A stretch of DNA of 64,000 bases from a virus: IMG/VR virus record IMGVR_UViG_3300025645_004731, positions 26,616-90,615 of that record; one strand, given 5' to 3'. Made by a program: the position numbers and the translations under genes. Positions 1 to 7,586 of the stretch are shown here, piece by piece; the stretch's first letter is position 1; every line of letters begins with the position of its first letter. A model generated the notes under the pieces. The model was not told the origin of the DNA and did no database searches. It saw only the letters and a program-made list of their open reading frames with translations.

Positions 1-617
1 CCTTTGCCAACTAAGGCAACAGGACGATCATTGGGTTTACCATTCATGTATTCCATTACGACAACATAACTGTCGCATTCTGAACCTTGACCTACACTTA
101 GTAGTAGATTAAGTCCCATCTCACGGAGTTGTGTTTCATGATATACTTTTACATTTACTCCAAGACCGGCTAGTTTTCGAGAAATACGAGCAGCGTATGT
201 TGTAGGATACAATACATTACCTGGCTCACTTACTAAATCACGAGCAAAAGCAATACTAGAAGCAATGCCAGCATCTTTGCCTACTTGTAGTTTAGAAATC
301 TTGCCATCTGTTTTGTATTTGTCAAATGTATATGACGCCATAGCGGCGCCTTCATTTACTTCCGTGATGTGACCTAGGTCTTCGTCGAATTCAATCGATA
401 CTGCCCTGTCTTTGTATTTGGTATACATATCACCGCCGAGATCACGAGCCTCCTGAGATGTTTTTGGCTTGTCTTTAACTACCGTGATGTAATCATAATC
501 TTTGTGTGCGAACGCAAGGTCTACACTTTTTTCCATATCTGTACTAGCACGGACAACCGCTGGTCCTAGTTTCTTTGCTTGCTTAGAATCGGCAAGCACG
601 ATGATTGATTTATTCAT
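1..617 (-). CDS. Leucyl (cytosol) aminopeptidase, M17 family, 3' end beyond window
   Basis: An ATG at 617 opens a frame that stays open for 205 codons to the window edge. The translated part holds the M17 linker signature ARDLVSEPGNVLYPTTYA (about residues 124-141), then LREMGLNLLLSVGQGS and RPVALVGKG, which in M17 enzymes leads into the first metal-binding lysine (VGKG-ITFDSGG). The metal-binding half lies outside the window. M17 enzymes remove N-terminal amino acids and need two metal ions. The start overlaps the stop of the MazG-like gene by 8 nt, so it is the last visible gene of the operon that includes metK. In a phage it could recycle peptides or serve a DNA-binding role as PepA does; that is inference. 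Confidence 0.85.
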   Translation of the reverse strand, partial: MNKSIIVLADSKQAKKLGPAVVRASTDMEKSVDLAFAHKDYDYITVVKDKPKTSQEARDLGGDMYTKYKDRAVSIEFDEDLGHITEVNEGAAMASYTFDKYKTDGKISKLQVGKDAGIASSIAFARDLVSEPGNVLYPTTYAARISRKLAGLGVNVKVYHETQLREMGLNLLLSVGQGSECDSYVVVMEYMNGKPNDRPVALVGK

Positions 618-888
618 TGATTAAATTGCTCCATGTTTTTAGTTTGTTTCTCTTTATATTCACTCTAGCGCCCAGTTCGTCATTTGTCAAGAGATTATGT
701 TCTACCATTAGCTCAATCATACACAGGACATCGCCTGCTTCCTCGACTAGTTTATTATGCCACTTGTCGTCAATTTGATCTGAGGCATCGAACTTTCGTA
801 AATGCTTCATACACACTTGTGTCAGTTCTCCGCATTCTTCTGCTGCAATAGCGACGAGTTGTTGGTATGTATTAATAGGACTGGTCAT
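610..888 (-). CDS. MazG-like nucleotide pyrophosphohydrolase
   Basis: The 92-residue protein has the all-alpha NTP-pyrophosphatase pattern: EECGE near residues 17-21, a helix with lysines, then EEAGD near residues 49-53, which matches the EExxE...ExxD metal-binding motif. Family members hydrolyse (d)NTPs, sometimes non-canonical ones, to the monophosphate. The length fits single-domain phage MazG-like proteins. It lies between the HNH gene (3-nt gap) and the aminopeptidase (8-nt overlap). Its substrate cannot be read from the sequence. Phage MazG proteins are often discussed with host ppGpp levels, and a MESH1-like gene is present at 51.7 kb. Confidence 0.7.
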   Translation of the reverse strand: MTSPINTYQQLVAIAAEECGELTQVCMKHLRKFDASDQIDDKWHNKLVEEAGDVLCMIELMVEHNLLTNDELGARVNIKRNKLKTWSNLINE

Positions 889-891
889 TTT

Positions 892-1182
892 TTATCTCCC
901 ATGGTATTGCCACATTACCGCGTTACATTTAGCATGAACAGCGCCCTCTGTCATATCGGTATCATGATTGTGCTGTAAATGTACTGAATTTCTAAGAAAT
1001 CCTGGCGGAAATAGTTTTAAATTAATCTTTAATTTTTGAATATCATCGCGAGGTTTGTCGGCAAGTGGTTCGTGACACCAATAACATAGACCATGTTGCT
1101 CGGTGGTATATTGTTCTCTTACTTTTCTGCGCTGAGCAGATGTTATCTTACTGTAAGGCACTGGCAGAATATATTCTGTCAT
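892..1182 (-). CDS. HNH endonuclease, endonuclease VII-like small phage family
   Basis: The 96-residue protein has a CYWC pair near residues 33-36, then VHLQHNHDT (about residues 67-75) and GAVHAKCNAVMWQY, the betabeta-alpha-metal (HNH) layout with an H-N-H core. The downstream cysteine in HAKCN would complete a zinc site with the CxxC pair. Such small HNH proteins are common in marine phages and may act as resolvases or mobile nicking enzymes; which one applies here is unknown. Its ATG overlaps the preceding stop by 4 nt (ATGA). Confidence 0.7.
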   Translation of the reverse strand: MTEYILPVPYSKITSAQRRKVREQYTTEQHGLCYWCHEPLADKPRDDIQKLKINLKLFPPGFLRNSVHLQHNHDTDMTEGAVHAKCNAVMWQYHGR

Positions 1183-1403
1183 TTTTTACCATCACTGATA
1201 CTAGATCCAATTTGTTTCTTACTGCCACAGCTTTTACAGTATGCGATTCTCACAGTGAAATCGAATTCTCCCGAACTCACAATAAAGAAATCATTCTCTA
1301 ATTTGAAATTCATGCAACAGTGCATAATACTCATTTTTGTATCCTCTTCGGCATATCTGCGGCGTATGTACGCATCGTATGGCTCCTGTGTTTCGATACT
1401 CAC
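1179..1403 (-). CDS. Hypothetical protein with paired cysteines
   Basis: A 74-residue protein starting at GTG, where GTGA overlaps the upstream stop by 4 nt. It contains HCC near residues 28-30 and CKSCG near 56-60, so a small zinc ribbon is possible. I do not recognise a family. A shorter start at the internal ATG of MSIMHCC is possible, but the coupled GTG matches the overlap style of the region. Confidence 0.55.
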   Translation of the reverse strand: MSIETQEPYDAYIRRRYAEEDTKMSIMHCCMNFKLENDFFIVSSGEFDFTVRIAYCKSCGSKKQIGSSISDGKK

Positions 1404-1630
1404 AATAAGCTTCGTTTCTCATTGATTGCTTCTTGTAAATCAATAATTTGCTCATTTTCAATTAATCGGATAATAGTATTAGTAACACCGATCTCTTGCT
1501 GTACCATTCCCAAGCGAAACATTAGTTTTTCTAGTTCTGCTTGGTAAAATTCTAATTCTTTTTCTTTAACAGCACGTTGCGCGTATATATCGCTGATATC
1601 TATGATAAGTTTTGTACTATTTTCATTCAT
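1400..1630 (-). CDS. Hypothetical coiled-coil protein
   Basis: A 76-residue protein dominated by a charged helix with heptad-like Leu/Ile spacing between residues 20 and 70, so a coiled coil is likely. No family recognised. It sits 3 nt after the 176-residue conserved gene and is translationally coupled to the next gene. Confidence 0.6.
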   Translation of the reverse strand: MNENSTKLIIDISDIYAQRAVKEKELEFYQAELEKLMFRLGMVQQEIGVTNTIIRLIENEQIIDLQEAINEKRSLL

Positions 1631-1633
1631 AAT

Positions 1634-2164
1634 TTAATCCCATAAGTTCTCAAAATAAGTTCCAAACAGTTTAAATCCGTTTGTCATTCGTTCTTGGTGT
1701 GCTTTTCGTCCTGCATGGTCCTTACACACAAGTTTTGATCCGCCAAAGAAACCGTCGTAATTTTTTTCATCTGGACTTAGTACATGATGTTCGTAGTAAT
1801 CACTTTCCCAATCATCACGACACTTTTGTTCAAACGCCCAAACCATTTCGTCTAGAATCCAATCCCAACGTTCGAAGTGCTTGGGATCAACATCGCCATT
1901 CTTGCCGTATGCGTCTAACTGCTTTTTAGTAGCACGTAGTTCTCGTGGAACATCTTTCATGTCTACCATAGGAGCACCGTGTTTAGTTTCTTTCAACTGT
2001 ACAAGCATAGGCAAGATAATAGGAGCAAGAGTATCGTCCATGCTCCATGTATCGTATTTGTGTATCTTTATACTTGTTCGTTGCTGTTGACTATAACCAA
2101 ACCAGTTATACAACCAGTTGTGATAGAACCTATGAGTAGGATATTTTCCAATCTTTACTCGCAT
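1634..2164 (-). CDS. Conserved phage protein of unknown function
   Basis: A 176-residue protein with the stretches DTWSMDDTLAPIILPMLVQL and RWDWILDEMVWAFEQ, which I recall as a widespread family in T4-like and other marine phages with no assigned function. The protein is rich in Trp, Tyr and acidic residues and has no membrane segment. The start overlaps the stop of the upstream 56-residue gene by 10 nt. Confidence 0.75.
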   Translation of the reverse strand: MRVKIGKYPTHRFYHNWLYNWFGYSQQQRTSIKIHKYDTWSMDDTLAPIILPMLVQLKETKHGAPMVDMKDVPRELRATKKQLDAYGKNGDVDPKHFERWDWILDEMVWAFEQKCRDDWESDYYEHHVLSPDEKNYDGFFGGSKLVCKDHAGRKAHQERMTNGFKLFGTYFENLWD

Positions 2165-2325
2165 TCGCTGTATCCAAAAATTGTTTCATCTATTATTTCA
2201 ACACTAAATGGATCTACTTCTTTACAGACAATATCATCACATGCCCACACTGCTGGTGAGCCATCTTCTAACTCTACAAAATAAACTTTTTTTGTAAGTT
2301 CAACAGTTTCTACTCTAACTTTCAT
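2155..2325 (-). CDS. Small hypothetical protein (56 aa)
   Basis: An open frame from the ATG at 2325 to the TAA at 2155 encodes 56 residues, beginning MKVRVETVELTKKVYFVEL and ending in an acidic tail. It fills an otherwise empty gap: its ATG shares one base with the stop of the upstream gene (TAATG) and its end overlaps the next start by 10 nt. Sequence resembles a small beta-rich protein; function unknown. Confidence 0.7.
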   Translation of the reverse strand: MKVRVETVELTKKVYFVELEDGSPAVWACDDIVCKEVDPFSVEIIDETIFGYSECE

Positions 2326-2585
2326 TATTCTGCCAACGTTTCTGAGGCAACACTACGGCAAAGATCATTAAACCATAGGTCTACGATTTCCTCGTCATTC
2401 TCGCCAGCATACCCTGCTTCACCAAGAAGTCCAACAAAGTCAGCATTCCAGTCTAGTTCAAAGTATCCACGTGTCGGATCATCCTTGTCAAAATGTACCT
2501 CGACAACAGTGACCCACGGACCCTTTGCTGTTTCTTTAGTTAATTTTTTACTACTCTTAAAAATATTCTTTAGTTTATCAAGCAT
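2325..2585 (-). CDS. Conserved phage protein, acidic, unknown function
   Basis: An 86-residue protein. A basic N-terminus (KNIFKSSKKLTKE) is followed by an acidic core with GYFELDWNADFV and LLGEAGYAGENDEEIVDLWF. I recall this pattern from T4-like marine phages as a conserved gene without known function. It overlaps the upstream gene by 8 nt. Confidence 0.7.
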   Translation of the reverse strand: MLDKLKNIFKSSKKLTKETAKGPWVTVVEVHFDKDDPTRGYFELDWNADFVGLLGEAGYAGENDEEIVDLWFNDLCRSVASETLAE

Positions 2586-2784
2586 CCGGATTCTCCTTCA
2601 AATATTTCACACGTTGCGTAATTTCAGTTACTTCAACGTACTTAGGTTCAGTGTATGAGGTAGTGCCTTTAACTGCCGCATTAATATACACATCATGTTT
2701 ATGTAACGCTGCCCAAGTTTTATTAATGGCAGCTACATCTTTATTGAACTGTTTTACAAGTTCTGTTACTTTAGGATCTTTCAT
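2578..2784 (-). CDS. Small hypothetical protein
   Basis: A 68-residue protein starting at the ATG at 2784, chosen over one 9 nt upstream because it makes the TAATG overlap with the preceding stop that recurs in this operon. Contains FNKDVAAINKTWAAL, probably helical. No function recognised. Confidence 0.6.
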   Translation of the reverse strand: MKDPKVTELVKQFNKDVAAINKTWAALHKHDVYINAAVKGTTSYTEPKYVEVTEITQRVKYLKENPDA

Positions 2785-3083
2785 TAATACCATCCCATCA
2801 TCATACGAGTGTCTTCTGGAACCATTTCGATACTAAACGGAGGATCAAAAACTAGTTCTCTGTTTACAGTTTCGACACCCTCAAGTGCGCCAACTGCTGT
2901 TTCAATACCTTCACAAATCTCGTCTGCGAAAGGACACATCATGCTAGTCAGTGTATGCTTGATGTGTACCTCTGTATCTTTACAATTTACTTCGTAAATT
3001 AGTCCAAGCTCTTCTACGCTTAAACTGATTTCAGGATCATACACTTCTTTAAGTGCTTCCCTTACAATCTCTTCAGTTACCAT
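2784..3083 (-). CDS. MIP18/DUF59 family protein (Fe-S cluster assembly, SufT/PaaD-like)
   Basis: Residues 1-99 match the DUF59 layout: IVREALKEVYDPEISLSVEEL, ELGLIYEV, then TLTSMMCPFADEI with the conserved cysteine, and the C-terminal ELVFDPPFS...GWY. Family members assist Fe-S cluster maturation or act as cluster carriers. The ATG at 3083 follows a GGGAG Shine-Dalgarno 8 nt away and overlaps the metK stop by 7 nt, so it is probably co-expressed with SAM synthetase. A radical SAM enzyme (which needs a 4Fe-4S cluster) is encoded at 7.6-8.7 kb; a link is inference. Confidence 0.8.
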   Translation of the reverse strand: MVTEEIVREALKEVYDPEISLSVEELGLIYEVNCKDTEVHIKHTLTSMMCPFADEICEGIETAVGALEGVETVNRELVFDPPFSIEMVPEDTRMMMGWY

Positions 3084-4171
3084 CCTAATTTCTCCCAAGG
3101 TACATCTTTGTCACCAAAGTGTCCATATACGCAATTCGTACTATAATTAGTATAACTGAATAAATCGAATCTGTCAATGATTCCTTTTGGTGATAAGTCA
3201 ATTTCATTACGAATAAAACGCTCAATGCTGCGATTGTGTCCGTTACTGTCTACAAGAATACTAGTAGGTTGCTTAACACCAATAGCATAGCTCAACTGAA
3301 TGTTGCACCAATCTGCCATTTCATCTGCTACTACGTTCTTTGCTAACCAACGTGCCATGTAAGCAGCGGACCGATCAACCTTTGTTGGATCTTTGCCACT
3401 AAAAGCGCCACCACCGTGAGGAGCAAAACCCCCATAGGTATCAACAATAATCTTACGCCCAGTAACACCAGCGTCACCATCGGGCCCACCGATAACAAAG
3501 TTGCCAGTAGGATTAAGATGCCAGACAGTATTTTCATCAATTAAATCTCCCAGAGCATGGTGTGCTGCTTGTTTTGCAAGCACTCTCGCTGTTTCAATTT
3601 CGCCATCAGCATGTTGTGTGCTGATAACAATTTGGTCAATGCGCTTAACGATGCCTTCGCGCCTAGCACCTTCGTACTCCACACTCACTTGTGATTTAGC
3701 ATCAGGACCTAATACGCTGTCTAGTTTACGCAGTTCTTTTAGTTCTTTTAGAATTTCGTGACTGTAGTGAATAGGCGCTGGCATCATACTGTCTGTATGA
3801 TTACACGCATAGCCAAACATAATACCCTGATCACCAGCACCAAAGTCATCAGTGCCCAGCGCAATGTCAGCACTTTGTGAATGGATCTCGTTATAGATGT
3901 TTAGTTTATCCCAGTGAAATCCATCTTGCTCGTAACCAATGTCACGAACTTTGTTACGCACGATTTCTTTAACTTCGTCTCTGCTTACGTTAAAGTTTTT
4001 AACTTCGCCTGCTAACGTAACATGGTTAGTAGTTACAAGTGTTTCGACTGCTACTCGTGTTGTAGAGTCGCCAGCCTTTAATCCAGCATCTACCAGCGCA
4101 TCACTAATCTGATCCGCTACTTTATCTGGATGTCCGTCACTAACACTTTCGCTAGTAAAAATATAGTTCAT
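3077..4171 (-). CDS. metK: S-adenosylmethionine synthetase
   Basis: A 364-residue protein, somewhat shorter than the usual 384-400. It has GHPDK (residues 13-17), GAGDQG (111-116) and the glycine-rich GGGAFSGKDPTKVDRSAAY segment that binds ATP and methionine. All signature motifs are intact, so it should make SAM from ATP and methionine. The start forms an ATGA overlap with the upstream membrane protein gene. The phage encodes at least six methyltransferase-like genes and a radical SAM protein in this window, which would use the product. Very high confidence in the family. Confidence 0.97.
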   Translation of the reverse strand: MNYIFTSESVSDGHPDKVADQISDALVDAGLKAGDSTTRVAVETLVTTNHVTLAGEVKNFNVSRDEVKEIVRNKVRDIGYEQDGFHWDKLNIYNEIHSQSADIALGTDDFGAGDQGIMFGYACNHTDSMMPAPIHYSHEILKELKELRKLDSVLGPDAKSQVSVEYEGARREGIVKRIDQIVISTQHADGEIETARVLAKQAAHHALGDLIDENTVWHLNPTGNFVIGGPDGDAGVTGRKIIVDTYGGFAPHGGGAFSGKDPTKVDRSAAYMARWLAKNVVADEMADWCNIQLSYAIGVKQPTSILVDSNGHNRSIERFIRNEIDLSPKGIIDRFDLFSYTNYSTNCVYGHFGDKDVPWEKLGW

Positions 4172-4656
4172 AAATGTTTCCTTAATTTGTCGTCTAGGTT
4201 TTTAATCGGAGCCTTCATGGCCCGCTCGTGTTGTTCATTTTTATATCCAAGTTCTTTACGTATTTCCGCAGAGTGAAATGTGTAGTCTCCTGCCAACTCG
4301 TCATCCTTTTTCCATACTGTCATTAGTCTCTTGGTGAACGACACGATTACACTTTTCATTGCTTTCGTCCACTTAGACGAGATATATTGGATACTCAGCC
4401 CGGGAATTCCCATATTGCCGAACAGTTCGCCTACTCGCCGGATCGACGTGACCAATAGTGGTAGCAGAGTTGAAATGAAGATCGCCATCATCAACAAGAA
4501 AATACTTATGAGTAACGCCAGACTCAATAACATCATTTCGACTTTCGTCCGAAATAAAGAGATATCGGCGTCAACTCTGTGCGATTGTAATTCTGATATC
4601 GTATGTTTGATTATCAAAGAAACCGTTGTGTGAATATTTTTCAGTATTGTTTTCAT
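4168..4656 (-). CDS. Putative membrane protein
   Basis: A 162-residue protein with a long hydrophobic stretch at about residues 41-70 (MMLLSLALLISIFLLMMAIF and onward), enough for one or two membrane spans, followed by a basic cytoplasm-like tail. No family recognised. It is the first gene of the metK operon. The A of its ATG lies at the predicted +1 of the promoter, so the mRNA may be leaderless. Confidence 0.6.
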   Translation of the reverse strand: MKTILKNIHTTVSLIIKHTISELQSHRVDADISLFRTKVEMMLLSLALLISIFLLMMAIFISTLLPLLVTSIRRVGELFGNMGIPGLSIQYISSKWTKAMKSVIVSFTKRLMTVWKKDDELAGDYTFHSAEIRKELGYKNEQHERAMKAPIKNLDDKLRKHL

Positions 4657-4691
4657 ATTACAACTATACTACTTATCTGTGCCTTTGTCAA
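4656..4691 (-). promoter_or_regulatory. Sigma70-type promoter of the metK operon
   Basis: -35 TTGACA at 4691-4686, 17-bp spacer, -10 TATAGT at 4668-4663. No dyad in the spacer. The expected +1 falls on the start codon at 4656. Confidence 0.75.
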
Positions 4692-4713
4692 CCATTAAAT
4701 AAGCATATCTTCA

Positions 4714-4722
4714 CTAAATACT
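4714..4722 (+). promoter_or_regulatory. Possible T4-like late promoter for the lipase gene
   Basis: CTAAATACT about 50 nt before the lipase ATG resembles the ATAAATACT core seen upstream of virion genes here. It is the only late-type motif on the plus strand that I could tie to a gene. Confidence 0.4.
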
Positions 4723-4771
4723 ACAGCATGAGCGAGATTATTAACACAACACACCACACGGAGAATCAGCC

Positions 4772-5743
4772 ATGGCATGGATAATAAGATATACAATCAA
4801 GTGGATAGTCCAGGGATGGATTATTGAAAAATTAGCAAAACGTTTAATAAATTGGATGATAGAGAAATATTCATTAGGAGAAAACTTCATACAAAGTTTC
4901 ACAAAGCCACACGAGGTTGATTGGAATAGTATACGATGGTTCGCAGTGTTTGCTAGAATGGCATATAAGAAAGATAACGATGTAATAAGAGCACATTACA
5001 AGGACTATGATGTTTACATTAATGAAATAAATGAAGTGAAATACATCGTCATTAGTGATTCGATAAAAAAAGAGCAATACATTTCTGTTCGTGGAACAAG
5101 TAACTCGCACAACGCATTACAAGACATCAACTTTCTTCGTAGCAAGAGCCGTAGACTTGGCATTTCTTTACACAGTGGATTTCACAGAACCGCCGAGTTA
5201 ATTGCTGATGATTTAATACCTAGACTAGATACAACATGGACCACATGGGTCACTGGACATTCACTTGGCGCAGCCGATGCGCTGATTGTTGGATGGTACC
5301 TTGACCACGCTGGGCACAGTGTAGCAGAGTGTATAAATTTCGGTCAACCTAAAGTAACAGACAGTCGCGGTATTCACAAGATGCGTGATAAAATAAAAAT
5401 TACTCGTGTTGTTAATGAAACAGATATAGTACCGTTAGTGCCGCCAAGTGGTACTCATGTACACAGATATGCCCATAATGGCGAGTTACTCAAGTTATTA
5501 GATAATGGCAAATATTGCTTCTTGGAAGAACCTGATAGCCTAAATTATGGCGTAAATAGTTTTTGGTTGTTTGCTGCCAGAGAAAGTTTCTCATTCTACG
5601 AGATTGGCAAAGAATTGCCTGACCACTTTATGGACAACTATATTGACAATATAGATGCCATCATAGCTGAAACAGAAGAAGTTAATTGGAAAGATAGACT
5701 AGGATATCTGGATAACTCCGGTATAGCAGGCGAATGGATCTAA
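4772..5743 (+). CDS. Class 3 lipase-like alpha/beta hydrolase
   Basis: A 323-residue protein. YISVRGTSN (about 103-111) matches the strand and oxyanion region of lipase_3 proteins; TGHSLGAADA (161-170) carries the nucleophile Ser164; NETDIVPLVPP carries the catalytic Asp; HRYAHNGE is the likely His region. The N-terminus (1-30) is amphipathic and tryptophan-rich rather than a clear signal peptide. The ATG follows GGAGA at 4760-4764. It stands alone on the plus strand between two minus-strand operons and its stop overlaps the convergent small gene by 4 nt. Roles could be host membrane disruption at lysis or entry; both are inference. Confidence 0.82.
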   Translation: MAWIIRYTIKWIVQGWIIEKLAKRLINWMIEKYSLGENFIQSFTKPHEVDWNSIRWFAVFARMAYKKDNDVIRAHYKDYDVYINEINEVKYIVISDSIKKEQYISVRGTSNSHNALQDINFLRSKSRRLGISLHSGFHRTAELIADDLIPRLDTTWTTWVTGHSLGAADALIVGWYLDHAGHSVAECINFGQPKVTDSRGIHKMRDKIKITRVVNETDIVPLVPPSGTHVHRYAHNGELLKLLDNGKYCFLEEPDSLNYGVNSFWLFAARESFSFYEIGKELPDHFMDNYIDNIDAIIAETEEVNWKDRLGYLDNSGIAGEWI

Positions 5744-5907
5744 TCTTTCTTGATTGATAGCGTAAATGAACCATTTTCGTTGTCGGTCCACACTATTGTG
5801 TCACCTTCTTTCCAATTCATCGTTTCTAACATATCGTCAGGAAATTCAAGAAACAACTCTCCGTTGTCGCTGTCTTCTTGTACGGTCAATGTGTTATTCT
5901 GGTCCAT
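5740..5907 (-). CDS. Small AbrB/SpoVT-like conserved phage protein
   Basis: An open frame from the ATG at 5907 encodes 55 residues. The core GELFLEFPDDMLETMNWKEG and DGSFTLSIKK match the short swapped-hairpin AbrB/MazE-like pattern that recurs in marine phages. A strong AGGAG precedes the start. It ends convergently inside the last codons of the lipase gene. DNA binding is plausible for the fold but not demonstrated. Confidence 0.7.
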   Translation of the reverse strand: MDQNNTLTVQEDSDNGELFLEFPDDMLETMNWKEGDTIVWTDNENGSFTLSIKKD

Positions 5908-5917
5908 GGTAACTCCT

Positions 5918-6841
5918 TTAGCATTTCCAAATATATATCTTGTCTTGTTTCTTTTTGCCTGTTTGTTGGCCTAGTTGTTGCTTCAGGTCCTCTTCATCGT
6001 CACATACTGGTAGTCCGTGCGCGACGGCATCATCATACATCTTAGGACTGATGTTAAAACACACATGCCCTCCTGCTTGTATATTATCAACACACTTTTG
6101 CCAAAGAGGAATAAAAAAGCCTTTATAAAATGCTTCGTCACTGTTCCACACTTCCATATGTTCATATATTTCTAAGTTAACATAAGGAGGGCTAGTTAGC
6201 ACAAAATCATAATCCAGTTTACTGAAATCAACGTCCAACGCACTTTGCCAAATCATTTGTAATTTACCAGACTGCTTTTCTTCTATTAGTGGATTATTGA
6301 ATTCACTATAGTTACCAAGATACTCCATCATACTGTCATATGCCGGCTTCATGTTGGTGTTTGTGTCAATGCCTGTGTAGCTGATATCCAACGCCCACGC
6401 ACCCAACATACGTCCGCCCCAACCTGCTGTAGGATCCAATACACTTTTAACTGAATACTTCTTATACAGATACTTAGCTGTTGTGCTTTTGAACATTACG
6501 ATACTGCCGAGATTAATTCTAAAGCATTCAAACACATTGCCAGCAGCAGTACGTCCGCCTCTGTTACGCTTACGTGCGCTATCTATAAGTTTACTCCACG
6601 CTGATTTATCAGCATAAAGTTCATAGATAGTTTTGCCCTTCTCACGTTTACAGTTAAGCAGATTCTTAAACTGGAAATGATATAGGAAAGGATTGCCATA
6701 AAAGTTATTGCGATTCTCAGTAGCATCAAAGTTCTTTAAGTTTTTAAGATCCCTATTCAAATCATCATTACTAATCAGCTTGTGATCTTCCACATCTGTT
6801 ATTGTAACGCTGTCTAGATTTTCATTAACTGGTTTAAGCAT
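5918..6841 (-). CDS. DNA methyltransferase, TSPPY type (N4-C or N6-A)
   Basis: A 307-residue protein with SAM-binding motif I as DPTAGWGG (136-143), an acidic residue at GIDTN (motif II) and catalytic motif IV TSPPY (216-220). The order I then IV is seen directly. TSPPY is usual in N4-cytosine and some N6-adenine enzymes. Residues 94-110 (RGGRTAAGNVFECFR) are typical of phage relatives. It shares its first base with the last base of the upstream PD-(D/E)XK gene, so the two are translationally coupled and look like a methylase/nuclease pair. Confidence 0.85.
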   Translation of the reverse strand: MLKPVNENLDSVTITDVEDHKLISNDDLNRDLKNLKNFDATENRNNFYGNPFLYHFQFKNLLNCKREKGKTIYELYADKSAWSKLIDSARKRNRGGRTAAGNVFECFRINLGSIVMFKSTTAKYLYKKYSVKSVLDPTAGWGGRMLGAWALDISYTGIDTNTNMKPAYDSMMEYLGNYSEFNNPLIEEKQSGKLQMIWQSALDVDFSKLDYDFVLTSPPYVNLEIYEHMEVWNSDEAFYKGFFIPLWQKCVDNIQAGGHVCFNISPKMYDDAVAHGLPVCDDEEDLKQQLGQQTGKKKQDKIYIWKC

Positions 6842-7521
6842 TATTGTCCTAGTAAATTTAATACATTGCCTTCACGTCGATCTCTCGCCACATGTGTAAA
6901 GTAGTTAGTCTTGATACCGCCGCCAGCTTGAAAGAATTGCTTACGACAAGTAACAATAAACCCACTCATAAACTCATCTGCGTCTTTAGCTAGATCGTTA
7001 AACGTAGCAGCAATCGCATTCATTTGTCCCACTGCGTCATTAAAGTGTGAAATTGTTTCTTTTGTGATTACGTCTTCGCCCATAAACATAGTAGTCGCAT
7101 TTGCTTTAGCACTGCTCATAATATAAACGGCGCCTAGTTTAGGTGTGCTATCATTCCACATAGGATGCGTACCCTTAGCACTTTTACATTCAACAGCAAC
7201 AATCTTGCCGTCAAAATCTTTTACTAAAATGTCTGGGAAACTTTGTGAACCGCCTGGTTGTAGAATATAACTACCGCACGGCATATCAGACAGTATGTCG
7301 TCTAGTTGATTGCCAAATTCATTGTCCCACCACTCTTTTAGATGCTTGCGCTGTAATTGCGGGAAGTCTGGTTGAACAAAGCCTTGAAAGCCACATTCTG
7401 ATAGCACTACTGCCACAGCATCTTCATGCCCTGGATTGTAATCACCACTACGGGCATTATCATTCTTATAATAACCCATCTGTAAGATAAGTTCACCTGC
7501 TGCTTTAAGTTGTGTTGACAT
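6841..7521 (-). CDS. PD-(D/E)XK nuclease, candidate restriction endonuclease
   Basis: A 226-residue protein. FPD (95-97) followed 13 residues later by ECK (111-113) gives a textbook PD...ExK active site, with hydrophobic strands on both sides (ILV before, KIVAVECKSA). The immediate downstream coupled gene is a DNA methyltransferase, which argues for a type II restriction-modification pair; an anti-host or anti-phage nuclease is the alternative. It starts with AGGAG upstream of ATG and has its own promoter. The window also encodes PD-(D/E)XK-like protein at 60.8 kb, unrelated in sequence. Confidence 0.7.
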   Translation of the reverse strand: MSTQLKAAGELILQMGYYKNDNARSGDYNPGHEDAVAVVLSECGFQGFVQPDFPQLQRKHLKEWWDNEFGNQLDDILSDMPCGSYILQPGGSQSFPDILVKDFDGKIVAVECKSAKGTHPMWNDSTPKLGAVYIMSSAKANATTMFMGEDVITKETISHFNDAVGQMNAIAATFNDLAKDADEFMSGFIVTCRKQFFQAGGGIKTNYFTHVARDRREGNVLNLLGQ

Positions 7522-7554
7522 AGTATACTCCTGTACGTTTTTGTCTATAGAATA

Positions 7555-7583
7555 ATACTAACACAAGAGAATACCATTGTCAA
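7555..7583 (-). promoter_or_regulatory. Sigma70-type promoter of the nuclease-methyltransferase pair
   Basis: -35 TTGACA at 7583-7578, 17-bp spacer, -10 TAGTAT at 7560-7555. No dyad in the spacer. It lies just after the stop of the radical SAM gene and gives the pair its own transcript. Confidence 0.75.
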
Positions 7584-7586
7584 CTG

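Noticed and set aside
5736-5750. Bidirectional terminator between the convergent lipase and small gene
   Set aside because: The genes overlap and no hairpin with a T-run is visible.
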